Positions 1 through 8,435 of a stretch of DNA of 25,325 nt are shown here, piece by piece. The stretch's first letter is position 1. Each line of letters opens with the position of its first letter. The stretch is taken from positions 1-25,325 of the forward strand of contig CAYOLL010000083.1 of NCBI GenBank assembly GCA_964404765.1, given 5' to 3'. The notes under the pieces were generated by a model. The model did not search any database and had not been told where the DNA came from. It saw nothing but the letters and a program-made list of their open reading frames with translations. The position numbers and the translations under genes are program-made. Origin of the DNA: CAYOLL01 sp964404765 [NCBI: uncultured Gemmatimonadota bacterium]. Its GTDB lineage: Bacteria; 4572-55.

Positions 1-71
1 CAAAGTTTGTAATGCTATGTAAATATTATCGTTATATGATAATCGCTGACGTCAAGTTAAGGCTGAATTCA

Positions 72-367
72 AAACGCTTTGCCGAAGCCGAAGAAAAGAA
101 TGAAAAATGTTAAACGCTTTGCCGAAGCCGAAAAAAATAGGCAAGCCGGAGATAAAAAGCTGTTTGAAATGACTGTAACTCCGAACCAAAAAATCGAAGC
201 GTTAGACAAAAAAAATCGACCGAAATCATAGCATTATTATGAGTGCAATAGATAAGCTTGTTGTAAAGGACGTGCCCGAGCTGAAGACTGAAAAAACAGC
301 CATGATCGCCCGTCAAGATCGCCATGAACAGCGCTTGCGCGTTATGGAAACTACCAGACGCGGCTAA
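72..367 (+). pseudogene. Decayed small charged/coiled-coil protein remnant
   Basis: No intact gene is visible upstream of accC. A 21-nt direct repeat (AAACGCTTTGCCGAAGCC..., 72-92 and 112-132, period 40 nt) encodes KRFAEAE in two different frames. The second copy is open from 112 to 231 (KRFAEAEKNRQAGDKKLF..., then KIEALDKK), with no start codon, and stops at a TAG. A further charged stretch follows in a frame shifted by one (239-367: MSAIDKLVVKDV...DRHEQRLRVME). The composition is like a small coiled-coil protein broken by a frameshift and an out-of-frame partial duplication. The family is not recognised. An unrelated short gene at 239-367 (42 aa) cannot be excluded. Confidence 0.3.
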
Positions 368-402
368 ATGTGGCTATATCGAATGGATCTTCACTTAAAA
401 GA

Positions 403-440
403 GCGATTCCGTTCATAACGGAATCGCTTATTTTTTATTT
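403..440 (+). terminator. Intrinsic terminator upstream of accC
   Basis: GCGATTCCGTT (403-413), loop CAT, AACGGAATCGC (417-427) form a perfect 11-bp stem followed by a T-rich run (TTATTTTTTATTTTTTTT). This isolates accC from whatever is transcribed upstream. Confidence 0.85.
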
Positions 441-478
441 TTTTTAACAACAGCAACGGTAAGGATTCGTATCCCTGT

Positions 479-1819
479 ATGTTTGCAAAAATACTTATTG
501 CCAATCGAGGCGAAATCGCCTTGCGTATTATTCGTGCCTGTAAAGAATTAGGCATCAAAACGGTTGCGGTTCATTCCGAGGCGGACGCTAATTCGCTGCA
601 TGTTCGTTTTGCCGATGAAGATGTGTGCATTGGTCGTCCGGAGAGCAGTGACAGCTATCTCAATATTCAACGCTTGATCAGTGCCGCAGAAATTACCAAC
701 GCCGACGCCATCCACCCTGGTTACGGGTTTTTGGCCGAAAATGCTCAGTTTGCCGAAATTTGTGAATCCTGCAACATTACCTTTATCGGTCCGCGCCCCG
801 AAACCATTCGCATCATGGGTGATAAATCCGAGGCCAAAGCCCAGATGAAAAAAGCGGGTGTACCCATGCTGTCCGGTAGTGACACGCCGGTAGAGGATAT
901 TAAAGATGCTGCGGCTATCGCAGGCACAATCACCTATCCGATTATTATCAAGGCTGTTGCCGGCGGCGGCGGTCGCGGTATGCGCGTAGTCAACGGTCCG
1001 GAAGAACTGGCGCAAAACTTTTTTATGGCTCGCCGAGAAGCCGAGAACGCTTTTAAAGATTCACGGGTGTACATCGAAAAATTTTTGAGTAAACCGCGCC
1101 ACGTTGAAATTCAAATTCTGGGTGATAAATACGGCAATGTGGTACATCTGGGTGAGCGTGACTGCACAATACAACGTCGGCATCAAAAGCTGCTTGAAGA
1201 ATCCCCGTCGCCCGTTGTGGACGCAGTGTTGCGTCAAAAAATCGGCGAAATTGCGGTAACCGGGGCCAAAAGGGTCGGTTATCAAAGCGCCGGCACGATG
1301 GAGTTTTTGATGGATGAAAAGCGCAACTTTTACTTTATGGAAATGAACACGCGCATTCAGGTCGAGCATCCTGTGACCGAAATGGTGACCGGCATTGATT
1401 TGATTAAAGAGATGATTCGCATCGCTGCAGGCGAGCCGCTGGGATATACCCAAAGCGACATCACCTTCCGCGGCCATGCCATTGAATGTCGGGTCAATGC
1501 CGAAAATGTGGCCAAAGGGTTTGCGCCGTCGCCCGGTAAAATTACCAGTCTGAACTTGCCGGGTGGGCCGAACGTCCGCATCGATTCCCATGCCTATGCC
1601 GAATATGTCATCCCGCCCTACTATGACTCCATGATCGCCAAAATTATTGTCTACGGCAAGACGCGGCAGGAAGCCATTGCCCGTATGAAAAGATGTCTGG
1701 AAGAATGCATCATTGAAGGCATTCACACCACCATCCCCTTTCATTTACGGGTAATGGAAGACGAGCGCTTTATTGCCGGCGATGTCACTACCCATTTTGT
1801 ACAGGAGATGGGTTTATAA
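479..1819 (+). CDS. accC: Biotin carboxylase subunit of acetyl-CoA carboxylase
   Basis: AccC carries out the ATP-dependent carboxylation of biotin on the carrier protein AccB, the first half-reaction of malonyl-CoA synthesis, in the cytoplasm. The 446-aa product is close to the usual length (about 449). It begins with the biotin carboxylase N-terminal motif [20 protein letters not shown], has the ATP-grasp glycine loop [12 protein letters not shown] (about residues 159-170), the [13 protein letters not shown] and [13 protein letters not shown] strands, and the catalytic [15 protein letters not shown] segment (about 288-302), then the C-terminal domain with [10 protein letters not shown]. An AAGGA lies about 13 nt before the ATG, so the ribosome site is weak but the start matches the family. 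accB, usually directly upstream, is not in the window. A 130-nt gap separates accC from the next gene, so it may be a separate transcript. Confidence 0.97.
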   Translation: MFAKILIANRGEIALRIIRACKELGIKTVAVHSEADANSLHVRFADEDVCIGRPESSDSYLNIQRLISAAEITNADAIHPGYGFLAENAQFAEICESCNITFIGPRPETIRIMGDKSEAKAQMKKAGVPMLSGSDTPVEDIKDAAAIAGTITYPIIIKAVAGGGGRGMRVVNGPEELAQNFFMARREAENAFKDSRVYIEKFLSKPRHVEIQILGDKYGNVVHLGERDCTIQRRHQKLLEESPSPVVDAVLRQKIGEIAVTGAKRVGYQSAGTMEFLMDEKRNFYFMEMNTRIQVEHPVTEMVTGIDLIKEMIRIAAGEPLGYTQSDITFRGHAIECRVNAENVAKGFAPSPGKITSLNLPGGPNVRIDSHAYAEYVIPPYYDSMIAKIIVYGKTRQEAIARMKRCLEECIIEGIHTTIPFHLRVMEDERFIAGDVTTHFVQEMGL

Positions 1820-1949
1820 TAACACAAGCTCTGTTTTAGACATACTGTAATCTTTCCCTGTCAGCATTGGCGTATTTTTTGCTTGCATTCCCTTTATACG
1901 AGTCATATCTTTACCCGCTTTAATTTTCTCTAAATTAAAGGTTCTGTTA

Positions 1950-2471
1950 ATGGTGTCATCATTTATTATCGACACATTTTTATTGCGTGCGGGTAAAAAC
2001 CGATTTACGATTGAGCTAAAGCCGGACGCTGTTGGTTTGGCTGAAGATCAGGTGCAGCTAATTGCGCCTGTGCAAATCAATCTGACAATCGAAAAGATAG
2101 AAGCCGAGCTAATTTTTACCGGTGATTATAAAACATATGGCCGATTCGAATGTCATTGCTGCTTGAGCCAATTTGATCAGCCTTTGGAAGAGACCTTTGA
2201 GCTATGCCTCCGGCCGGAACGAACCGCATATCCCAAAGAGTTAGAACTCAGTGAAGACGATACATTAGAGTATACTTATACCGGTAAAGAGATTGATTTT
2301 TGCCTCTACCTGCGCGAAATGATTATTTTAGCGCTGCCGATCAAACATCTTTGTCAAAAAGATTGCAAGGGGCTTTGCCCTCATTGCGGTCAAAATCTAA
2401 ACGAAACCAATTGTTCGTGCAAATCCCCAACACATGATCCGCGTTGGGAAAAGTTAAAGCAACTTAAGTAG
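1950..2471 (+). CDS. yceD: YceD/DUF177 family protein
   Basis: This 173-aa protein belongs to the DUF177/YceD family, nearly always encoded just before rpmF and linked in the literature to 23S rRNA/50S assembly; its exact activity is not settled. The N-terminal half is beta-rich (FTIELKPDAVGLAEDQVQLI) and the FECHCCLSQFDQPLEETFEL stretch is typical. The C-terminal end carries a cysteine cluster, CQKDCKGLCPHCGQNLN followed by CSC, that fits a metal site. AAAGG lies 8 nt before the ATG. A GTG directly follows the ATG (codon 2) and could be an alternative start. It is 17 nt upstream of rpmF and therefore co-transcribed with it. Confidence 0.9.
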   Translation: MVSSFIIDTFLLRAGKNRFTIELKPDAVGLAEDQVQLIAPVQINLTIEKIEAELIFTGDYKTYGRFECHCCLSQFDQPLEETFELCLRPERTAYPKELELSEDDTLEYTYTGKEIDFCLYLREMIILALPIKHLCQKDCKGLCPHCGQNLNETNCSCKSPTHDPRWEKLKQLK

Positions 2472-2488
2472 AACTGAAGGAGATAATC

Positions 2489-2671
2489 ATGCCAAATCCT
2501 AAACGCCGCCATTCCAAATCCAGACGCGATATGCGTCGCGCTACTTGGAAAATGGCAATTCCCGCGATGAGCACCTGCTCAAATTGCAGCCAAACGAAAT
2601 TGCCGCATCGGGTCTGCCCGCATTGTGGCTATTATAATGGGCGTAAAATAGTTGAGGTTAAAGAATCCTGA
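2489..2671 (+). CDS. rpmF: 50S ribosomal protein L32
   Basis: The 60-aa basic protein starts MPNPKRRHSKSRRDMRRATW, the L32 signature, and carries the zinc-ribbon form with four cysteines (CSNC...CPHCG, residues 30-46). It is a structural protein of the large ribosomal subunit. AAGGAG lies 8 nt before the ATG. The yceD-rpmF-plsX-fab order is a widely conserved arrangement that couples ribosome and lipid synthesis. Confidence 0.97.
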   Translation: MPNPKRRHSKSRRDMRRATWKMAIPAMSTCSNCSQTKLPHRVCPHCGYYNGRKIVEVKES

Positions 2672-2740
2672 TAACGTATCGCGGAATTTGATCGGATAGA
2701 TGACCACAATTTTAACTTGACTTGTTGCCAGGAGTGGTGA

Positions 2741-3763
2741 ATGCGCATTGCTTTAGATGCAATGGGTGGTGATAACGCGCCAATCGTAAATGTGGAGGGC
2801 GCTCTTGAGGCGCTCAAAATTGACTCACGATTGGAAATCGTTTTGGTTGGCGACGAGCGAATTTTAAATCCGCTTATAAAAAAGTACGCTGCGCCAATAG
2901 ATCGCTTGTTTATTCATCATGCCTCGGAAGTAATTACGATGCACGACGCCGCAACTCAGGGTGTGCGTAAAAAAAAAGACGCGTCGATCAATGTGATGTA
3001 TAATCTGCAAAAAGAGCATAAAGCCGTTGCTTCCGTCAGCGCCGGACATACCGGGGCCATGTTGACTGCCGGTTTATTTTGTCTGGGACGACTGAGCGGG
3101 GTTAAACGGGCGGCGATTGCGACTTTTTTGCCGACCGAAAAAGGCCGCTGTATTTTGCTAGATGCCGGCGCTAACATGGATTGCAAAGCCGAATACCTGG
3201 CGCAATTTGCCACGATGGGCAGCATCTACTGTAAGCACATGCTTGGCGTCGACTCCCCTCGTGTTGGTCTGCTTAATGTGGGCGAAGAGACAACAAAAGG
3301 CAACGAAGCCGCCCGTCAGGCCCATGAGATATTGACCACATTGCCGCTCAACTTTATCGGCAATATCGAGGGTAGCGATATCTTTAAAGGCACGGCAGAT
3401 GTGATTGTCTGCGACGGTTTTATCGGCAATATCGTGCTTAAATTTGCCGAAGGAATCATTGGATTTATTCGCTCGACGCTGAAACATCACACCTCCAAAA
3501 GCCTGCTGGCCAAAGGCGGGCTGGTGCTCTTGGCGCCATCGCTGACGGCCTTGACCCGCCGCATGGATTATTCCGAATATGGCGGCGCGCCTTTATTGGG
3601 ATTAGATGGCGTGGGGATTGTCAGCCACGGCAAGTCCAATGCCAAAGCCATCAAAAATGCGTTGCTGGTTGCCGCCAAATTTGTGGAAAACCGCGTGAAC
3701 GATCTGATTCGGGAACAGTTGAGTGTCGGCGTTCAGCCTGCCTCTCCAACCGCTGAGGAATAA
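2741..3763 (+). CDS. plsX: Phosphate acyltransferase PlsX
   Basis: PlsX converts acyl-ACP and phosphate to acyl-phosphate, the acyl donor for PlsY in phosphatidic acid synthesis; it is a peripheral membrane enzyme. The 340-aa product begins MRIALDAMGGDNAP, the family hallmark, and has the SAGHTGAML (about 100-108), LLDAGANMDCK (about 139-149) and DGFIGNIVLKFAEG (about 224-237) motifs. AGGAG precedes the ATG by a short spacer. The 69-nt gap after rpmF holds no gene. The end of plsX contains GAGGAA, which serves as the ribosome site of fabH 3 nt downstream, so translation of the two is probably coupled. Confidence 0.96.
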   Translation: MRIALDAMGGDNAPIVNVEGALEALKIDSRLEIVLVGDERILNPLIKKYAAPIDRLFIHHASEVITMHDAATQGVRKKKDASINVMYNLQKEHKAVASVSAGHTGAMLTAGLFCLGRLSGVKRAAIATFLPTEKGRCILLDAGANMDCKAEYLAQFATMGSIYCKHMLGVDSPRVGLLNVGEETTKGNEAARQAHEILTTLPLNFIGNIEGSDIFKGTADVIVCDGFIGNIVLKFAEGIIGFIRSTLKHHTSKSLLAKGGLVLLAPSLTALTRRMDYSEYGGAPLLGLDGVGIVSHGKSNAKAIKNALLVAAKFVENRVNDLIREQLSVGVQPASPTAEE

Positions 3764-3766
3764 GCC

Positions 3767-4747
3767 TTGAAATCCGTCGGTATCTTGGGAACCGGAATGG
3801 CGGTTCCGGAAAACATCGTCACCAACCATGACATTGAAAAAATGGTTGAAACCTCCGACGACTGGATCTGGACACGAACCGGCATTCGGGAACGCCGCGT
3901 GGCCGGCCCAACCGAACTTAACTCCGATTTCGCCGCGAAAGCCGGGAAAATGGCGCTGGAAAACGCCAAAATCTCCCCTGAGCAGATTGATCTGGTCCTG
4001 CTGGCTACTGTCACCGAAGACAAAATTTGTCCGGCGACCGCCAATTATGTCCAAACAAAGCTTGGCATTCCAAACGCGGCTTCTTTTGACCTGAATGGCG
4101 CCTGTTCCGGCTTCATCTATTCATTGCTGACGGCAGAAGGTTTAATTCAATCCGGCGCCTGCAAGCATGTTCTGGTGATCGGCTCGGAAATCATGAGTCG
4201 CATTTTAGATTGGGAAGACCGAAATACCTGCGTTCTGTTTGGCGATGGCGCTGGCGCGGTGGTCTTAGGCGAGGTCGAAAGCGGACGTGGTATTTTATCC
4301 CGCTACATGCGCAGCGATGGTCGTTTGGCCGATCTGCTGCATGTTCCCGGCGGCGGCACCAATATGCGCCCAACGCATGAAGTGATCGATCGCAAAGATC
4401 ACCTGTTAAAAATGTCCGGCAACGAGGTCTTTAAAAACGCCGTTCGCTTTATGGGCGAAAGCGCGGAAATCGCCATTGCCCAGGCCGGGCTGACCAAAGA
4501 ACAAATCGACTTGATGATTCCCCACCAAGCCAATGTCCGCATCATCGAGTCAACCGCCAAACGGATTGACCTGCCGATGGCGAAAGTCTTCGTCAATATC
4601 GACCGCTACGGCAATACGACCGCCGCGTCTATCCCCATCGCTTTGTATGAAGCTTTGCAGGAAAAACGCATCGGGTCAGGTTCCAATGTATTGCTGGTCG
4701 CCTTTGGCGCGGGATTCACTTGGGGCTCGGCGGTCGTGCGCTTGTAA
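3767..4747 (+). CDS. fabH: Beta-ketoacyl-ACP synthase III
   Basis: FabH condenses acetyl-CoA (or another short acyl-CoA) with malonyl-ACP and so starts fatty acid synthesis. The 326-aa product carries the thiolase-fold catalytic triad: Cys113 in NGACSGF, His253 in IPHQAN and Asn283 in DRYGNTTAAS. The start is TTG at 3767, since GAGGAA (3755-3760) lies 6 nt before it and MKSVGILGTGMAVPE matches the family N terminus. It follows plsX by 3 nt and precedes fabD by 19 nt. The rare TTG start may lower its translation relative to neighbours. Confidence 0.97.
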   Translation: MKSVGILGTGMAVPENIVTNHDIEKMVETSDDWIWTRTGIRERRVAGPTELNSDFAAKAGKMALENAKISPEQIDLVLLATVTEDKICPATANYVQTKLGIPNAASFDLNGACSGFIYSLLTAEGLIQSGACKHVLVIGSEIMSRILDWEDRNTCVLFGDGAGAVVLGEVESGRGILSRYMRSDGRLADLLHVPGGGTNMRPTHEVIDRKDHLLKMSGNEVFKNAVRFMGESAEIAIAQAGLTKEQIDLMIPHQANVRIIESTAKRIDLPMAKVFVNIDRYGNTTAASIPIALYEALQEKRIGSGSNVLLVAFGAGFTWGSAVVRL

Positions 4748-4766
4748 CAGACACAGAGGATGACGC

Positions 4767-5705
4767 ATGTCTAAAAAAATCGCACTATTATTTCCCGGCC
4801 AGGGCTCACAATCAGTCGGCATGGGCAAAGATATTTTTGAGGCGCATCCTGAAGCAAAGGCCGTTTTTCAGGAAGCCGACGCGGTATTGGGTTTTGACCT
4901 GAGCGGAATTTGCTTTAACGGCCCCGACGATGAATTGAAAAAAACCCATATCACCCAACCGGCGATTTTGACCCACAGCGTAGCTGTGTTGCGCTTGTTG
5001 CAAAAAGCCGATCTTCAGCCGGTCTTTGCCGCCGGTCATAGTTTGGGTGAATATTCCGCCCATGTAGCTGCCGGTTCGCTTAGTTTTGCCGATGCCTTAC
5101 GCGCGGTTCGCCTGCGCGGCGAATTGATGTATCGCTCCGGCGAGGAAAGACCGGGCACCATGGCGGCGATTCTGGGATTAGCCCCGGAAAAAGTTGCGGA
5201 AGTCTGCGCCGAGGCCGCATCCGTCGGCATTTGTCAGCCGGCCAACTTCAATTCCCCGGAGCAAACGGTTATCTCCGGCGAAATTGCAGCCGTCAAAAAA
5301 GGGATGGAACTTGCTTTGATTAAAGGCGCATCCAAAGCGGTGCAGTTGGAAGTCAGCGGCGCTTTCCACTCGGCCTTAATGCGTGTGGCCAAACAGGGTT
5401 TAGCCGAAAAACTGAATCAAGCCGACATTCGGGATGCAACTTTTCCGGTTATTGCCAACTATACCGCGCAGCCGGTAAGACAAGCGGCGGAAATTTGCGC
5501 TACTTTAATTGAACAATTGGATCATCCGGTGCGCTGGATAGAAACCATTCAACTTTTGGCGAACGCCGGGGTTGAGCTGTTTATTGAAGTCGGACCCGGT
5601 AAGGTTTTGTGCGGACTGATGCGCCGGATAGATCGAAGTTTAACGGCAGTGCCTACGAGTTCGCTTAAGGACCTGGAAAAAGCGCTCGAACACCTCAAAA
5701 ATTAG
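4767..5705 (+). CDS. fabD: Malonyl-CoA:ACP transacylase
   Basis: FabD moves malonyl groups from CoA to acyl carrier protein for elongation by FabH and FabF. The 312-aa product has the N-terminal FPGQGSQ motif (residues 9-15), the nucleophile elbow GHSLGE with Ser92, and His201 in GAFHSALM, matching the Ser92/His201 pair of the E. coli enzyme. The tail motif EVGPGKVLCGLMRRI is also typical. It sits 19 nt after fabH and 15 nt before fabG. Confidence 0.97.
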   Translation: MSKKIALLFPGQGSQSVGMGKDIFEAHPEAKAVFQEADAVLGFDLSGICFNGPDDELKKTHITQPAILTHSVAVLRLLQKADLQPVFAAGHSLGEYSAHVAAGSLSFADALRAVRLRGELMYRSGEERPGTMAAILGLAPEKVAEVCAEAASVGICQPANFNSPEQTVISGEIAAVKKGMELALIKGASKAVQLEVSGAFHSALMRVAKQGLAEKLNQADIRDATFPVIANYTAQPVRQAAEICATLIEQLDHPVRWIETIQLLANAGVELFIEVGPGKVLCGLMRRIDRSLTAVPTSSLKDLEKALEHLKN

Positions 5706-5720
5706 TTGCGGTTATAAAAG

Positions 5721-6470
5721 ATGATACAGATTGATTTATCTTCAAAAGTAGCAGTCGTGACTGGCGGAAATCGCGGCATCGGCTTGGGCATTGCCAGAAC
5801 GCTGGGTCTGGCCGGGGCGACAGTTGTCATTTGCGCCCGCAATGCCGACGCCTTAAAATCAGCCCAAAACCAATTGCAGGAAGCCGGTCTTAAGGCCGAT
5901 AGCTTTGTTATGGATATTGCAGATAGCGCACAGGTAGCCGAAACGGCAAGCGCGATCCTTAAGAAATATGAGAAAGTCCACATTTTAGTAAACAATGCCG
6001 GTTTGACCAACGATAAATTGGTGCTGCGAATGTCTACTGAGGACTGGTTACAGGTAATTAATGTCAATTTGAATGGAACTTTTAGCGTAATTAAAAGTTT
6101 TTTACGTCCGATGGTGAAGCAGCAGTATGGTCGGATCATCAATATTACATCCGTGGTCGGTTTGAGCGGAAATGCCGGTCAGGCCAATTACGCTGCTTCT
6201 AAAGCCGGTATTATTGGTCTGACTAAATCATTGGCCAAAGAAATCGGCAGCCGCAACATCACCGTCAATGCGATTGCGCCCGGATTTGTCGAAACCGACA
6301 TGACCGGCAATTTATCCGAGGACATCCGGAAAAAATACTTGGAAGGTATTCCGTTAGGCCGATTTGGAACGACTGAGGACATCGCCAACGGCGTTTTGTT
6401 CTTAGCGTCTGATTTAGCGGCTTATATGACCGGGCAAACGCTGGTTATGGATGGCGGGATGTTTACCTGA
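5721..6470 (+). CDS. fabG: 3-oxoacyl-ACP reductase
   Basis: FabG is the NADPH-dependent reductase of the elongation cycle. The 249-aa product is a classical short-chain dehydrogenase: the cofactor motif TGGNRGIG is at 14-21, NNAG at 91-94, and the catalytic Ser144 (NITSVVG) and Tyr157/Lys161 (YAASK) are in place. The C-terminal MTGQTLVMDGGM is typical of FabG. The gene closes the first tight block; a 235-nt repeat-bearing gap separates it from acpP. Confidence 0.95.
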   Translation: MIQIDLSSKVAVVTGGNRGIGLGIARTLGLAGATVVICARNADALKSAQNQLQEAGLKADSFVMDIADSAQVAETASAILKKYEKVHILVNNAGLTNDKLVLRMSTEDWLQVINVNLNGTFSVIKSFLRPMVKQQYGRIINITSVVGLSGNAGQANYAASKAGIIGLTKSLAKEIGSRNITVNAIAPGFVETDMTGNLSEDIRKKYLEGIPLGRFGTTEDIANGVLFLASDLAAYMTGQTLVMDGGMFT

Positions 6471-6484
6471 AAAATTTAAAATGC

Positions 6485-6624
6485 GCCACAAAGGCGCCAA
6501 AGCCCAAAAAAATCACTAAGGTTTTAATTAATAATAAGTTGCAATGATGAAGCTGCAGATCAACGTTAACGGTTTAACTTTTCATTCTTCTTTGTGAAAC
6601 TTTGTGTTTTTGTGTTTTCGTGGC
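6485..6624. repeat. MITE-like imperfect inverted repeat (GCCACAAAGGCGCC family)
   Basis: In the gap between fabG and acpP, 6485-6520 (GCCACAAAGGCGCCAAAGCC..., ending CACTAAG) is an imperfect inverted copy of 6587-6624 (CTTCTTTGTG...TTTTCGTGGC). The same family occurs at 14716-14861 in this window. No gene is seen in 6471-6705. The AT-rich interior could hold the acpP promoter. Confidence 0.65.
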
Positions 6625-6705
6625 TAAGAATTTTTTAAAAGAAATTTGTCAGCGCAAATGATTGTTAATTTTCATTCGTTTTAACCCTTAACCGGAGGTT
6701 ATTCA

Positions 6706-6948
6706 ATGGTATCGGCCGAGTTAGAAGAAAAAGTTCGGAAAATTATTGTGGAACAGTTAGGTGTCAGCGCCGAGCAAATAACGCTCGTGGCCTCTTTTGT
6801 TGATGACTTGGGAGCGGATTCTTTGGACACAGTTGAACTGGTCATGGCTTTTGAAGAGGAATTTAACATCGAGATTCCTGATGAAGATGCCGAGAAACTC
6901 ACCACGTTTGGTGACGCCCTCGTTTATCTGGAAAAGAAAATGGCTTAA
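6706..6948 (+). CDS. acpP: Acyl carrier protein
   Basis: ACP carries growing acyl chains on a phosphopantetheine arm. The 80-aa acidic protein has the attachment motif [10 protein letters not shown] with Ser39, and the E-rich helix [16 protein letters not shown]. The start is fixed by GGAGG 8 nt upstream. It is usually the most expressed gene of such clusters, which fits its own upstream gap. fabF follows after 71 nt. Confidence 0.97.
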   Translation: MVSAELEEKVRKIIVEQLGVSAEQITLVASFVDDLGADSLDTVELVMAFEEEFNIEIPDEDAEKLTTFGDALVYLEKKMA

Positions 6949-7019
6949 CATGTTCAGGCAGAGCCACTCTCTGCCTGAACTCCCAAATCTATTTGGTAAA
7001 GGTAAAGAGGTGGTTTGGC

Positions 7020-8276
7020 ATGACAAAAAGAAGGGTCGTCATAACAGGTGTCGGCGCAATAACCCCTATTGGCAGTACTGCGCCGGAATATTGGGACGGA
7101 CTGATCAATGCGAAATCGGGCGTGTCCCGTATTACCCGCTTTGACCCTGATCAACCCGCGGATATACCTGTAAAAATTGCCGCAGAAATCAGAAATTTTG
7201 ATCCGCTTAAGTTTTTGACCCCTAAGGAAGTCAAGCGCCTGGATCGTTTTGTGCAGTATGCCGTTATCGCCGCTAACGAAGCCATACAGCAGGCTAATCT
7301 TAAAATGGATGCTGTTGATGCGACCCGCGTGGCCACGATCATCGGCTCTGGCATTGGCGGCATGGAGACATTTGAAGATCAAGCCCGGACCATTGTTGAA
7401 AAAGGTCCGCGCCGGGTCAGCCCGTTTTTTATTCCGATGATGATTGCGGACCTGGCCGCCGGCGAAGTTTCTATACGCACCGGGGCGAAAGGGCCGAACT
7501 ATTGTACGGTCTCGGCTTGCGCATCCGGCGCTCATGCTATTGGCGAGTCCTTCCGGACGATTCAGCGCGGCGATGCCGATGCGGCCATTACCGGCGGATC
7601 TGAAGCGGCAATTACGCCCCTGTCTATTGCTGGTTTTGCCAATATGAAAGCGCTATGTTCCGATGGCAATGACCACCCGGAAACTGCCAGTCGCCCTTTC
7701 GATTTAAACCGCAGCGGATTTGTGTTGGGCGAGGGCGCAGGCATTGTTATTCTGGAAGAATTGGAACATGCCAAAAGACGCGGCGCGCCTATTCTGGCCG
7801 AAATGGTTGGCTATTGCGCTACTGGGGATGCCTATCACATTACCGCCCCGGCTCCCGGCGGCGAAGGCGCTATTCGTTCCATGAGCGGCGCGATTCGCGA
7901 TGCCGGGATTCAGCCGCAAGAGGTTGACTATATTAACGCGCACGGCACCTCCACCCCTTATAATGACAAAAACGAGACCGCGGCTATCAAATCGGTTTTT
8001 GGCGACCATGCCTATAAGTTGGCGGTCAGTTCCACCAAATCTATGACCGGTCATTCGCTGGGGGCATCCGGGGCCATTGAGTTTGTGGCGTTGGCCTATA
8101 TTGTTCAACACGACAAAATTCCGCCGACGATTAACTATCAAACGCCTGATCCGGAATGCGATCTGGATTATGTGCCTAACGAAGCCCGCAATTGCCCGGT
8201 TCGCTATGCGTTATCTAATTCATTTGGCTTTGGCGGGCACAATGTTTCTCTGATTGTTAAAAAATATGAAGCGTAA
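7020..8276 (+). CDS. fabF: Beta-ketoacyl-ACP synthase II
   Basis: FabF elongates acyl-ACP with malonyl-ACP. From the ATG at 7020 (MTKRRVVITGVGAITP) the product is 418 aa, close to the usual 411-415; an upstream in-frame ATG at 6993 would add nine residues that do not match the family, and AGAGGTGG sits correctly before 7020. The catalytic Cys167 (VSACASGAH), His308 (NAHGTSTPYND) and His345 (SMTGHSLGASG) are present. The last gene of the cluster; rnc, often next, is absent, and the following gene is convergent. Confidence 0.97.
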   Translation: MTKRRVVITGVGAITPIGSTAPEYWDGLINAKSGVSRITRFDPDQPADIPVKIAAEIRNFDPLKFLTPKEVKRLDRFVQYAVIAANEAIQQANLKMDAVDATRVATIIGSGIGGMETFEDQARTIVEKGPRRVSPFFIPMMIADLAAGEVSIRTGAKGPNYCTVSACASGAHAIGESFRTIQRGDADAAITGGSEAAITPLSIAGFANMKALCSDGNDHPETASRPFDLNRSGFVLGEGAGIVILEELEHAKRRGAPILAEMVGYCATGDAYHITAPAPGGEGAIRSMSGAIRDAGIQPQEVDYINAHGTSTPYNDKNETAAIKSVFGDHAYKLAVSSTKSMTGHSLGASGAIEFVALAYIVQHDKIPPTINYQTPDPECDLDYVPNEARNCPVRYALSNSFGFGGHNVSLIVKKYEA

Positions 8277-8370
8277 TTTGCGTTAAGCGTAAGCCACTAA
8301 TAGGCCCGTGAGCGCGGGTAATAATTAAGCACTTGTGCCCATTCTACAAAAAGTGGCGGCACAACAAAAA

Positions 8371-8399
8371 GCCCGTTGGATTTCACTTGTCCAACGGGC
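8371..8399 (-). terminator. Intrinsic terminator of the CHAT gene (possibly bidirectional)
   Basis: GCCCGTTGGA (8371-8380) and TCCAACGGGC (8390-8399) form a perfect 10-bp stem with a 9-nt loop. Read on the - strand the stem is followed by TTTTTG, so it ends the CHAT transcript 37 nt past its stop codon. On the + strand the T-run is poor, but it may also help end fabF. Confidence 0.8.
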
Positions 8400-8435
8400 T
8401 TCGTCGTGAAATCAGCCGAATTTCCGGACGCTCCA

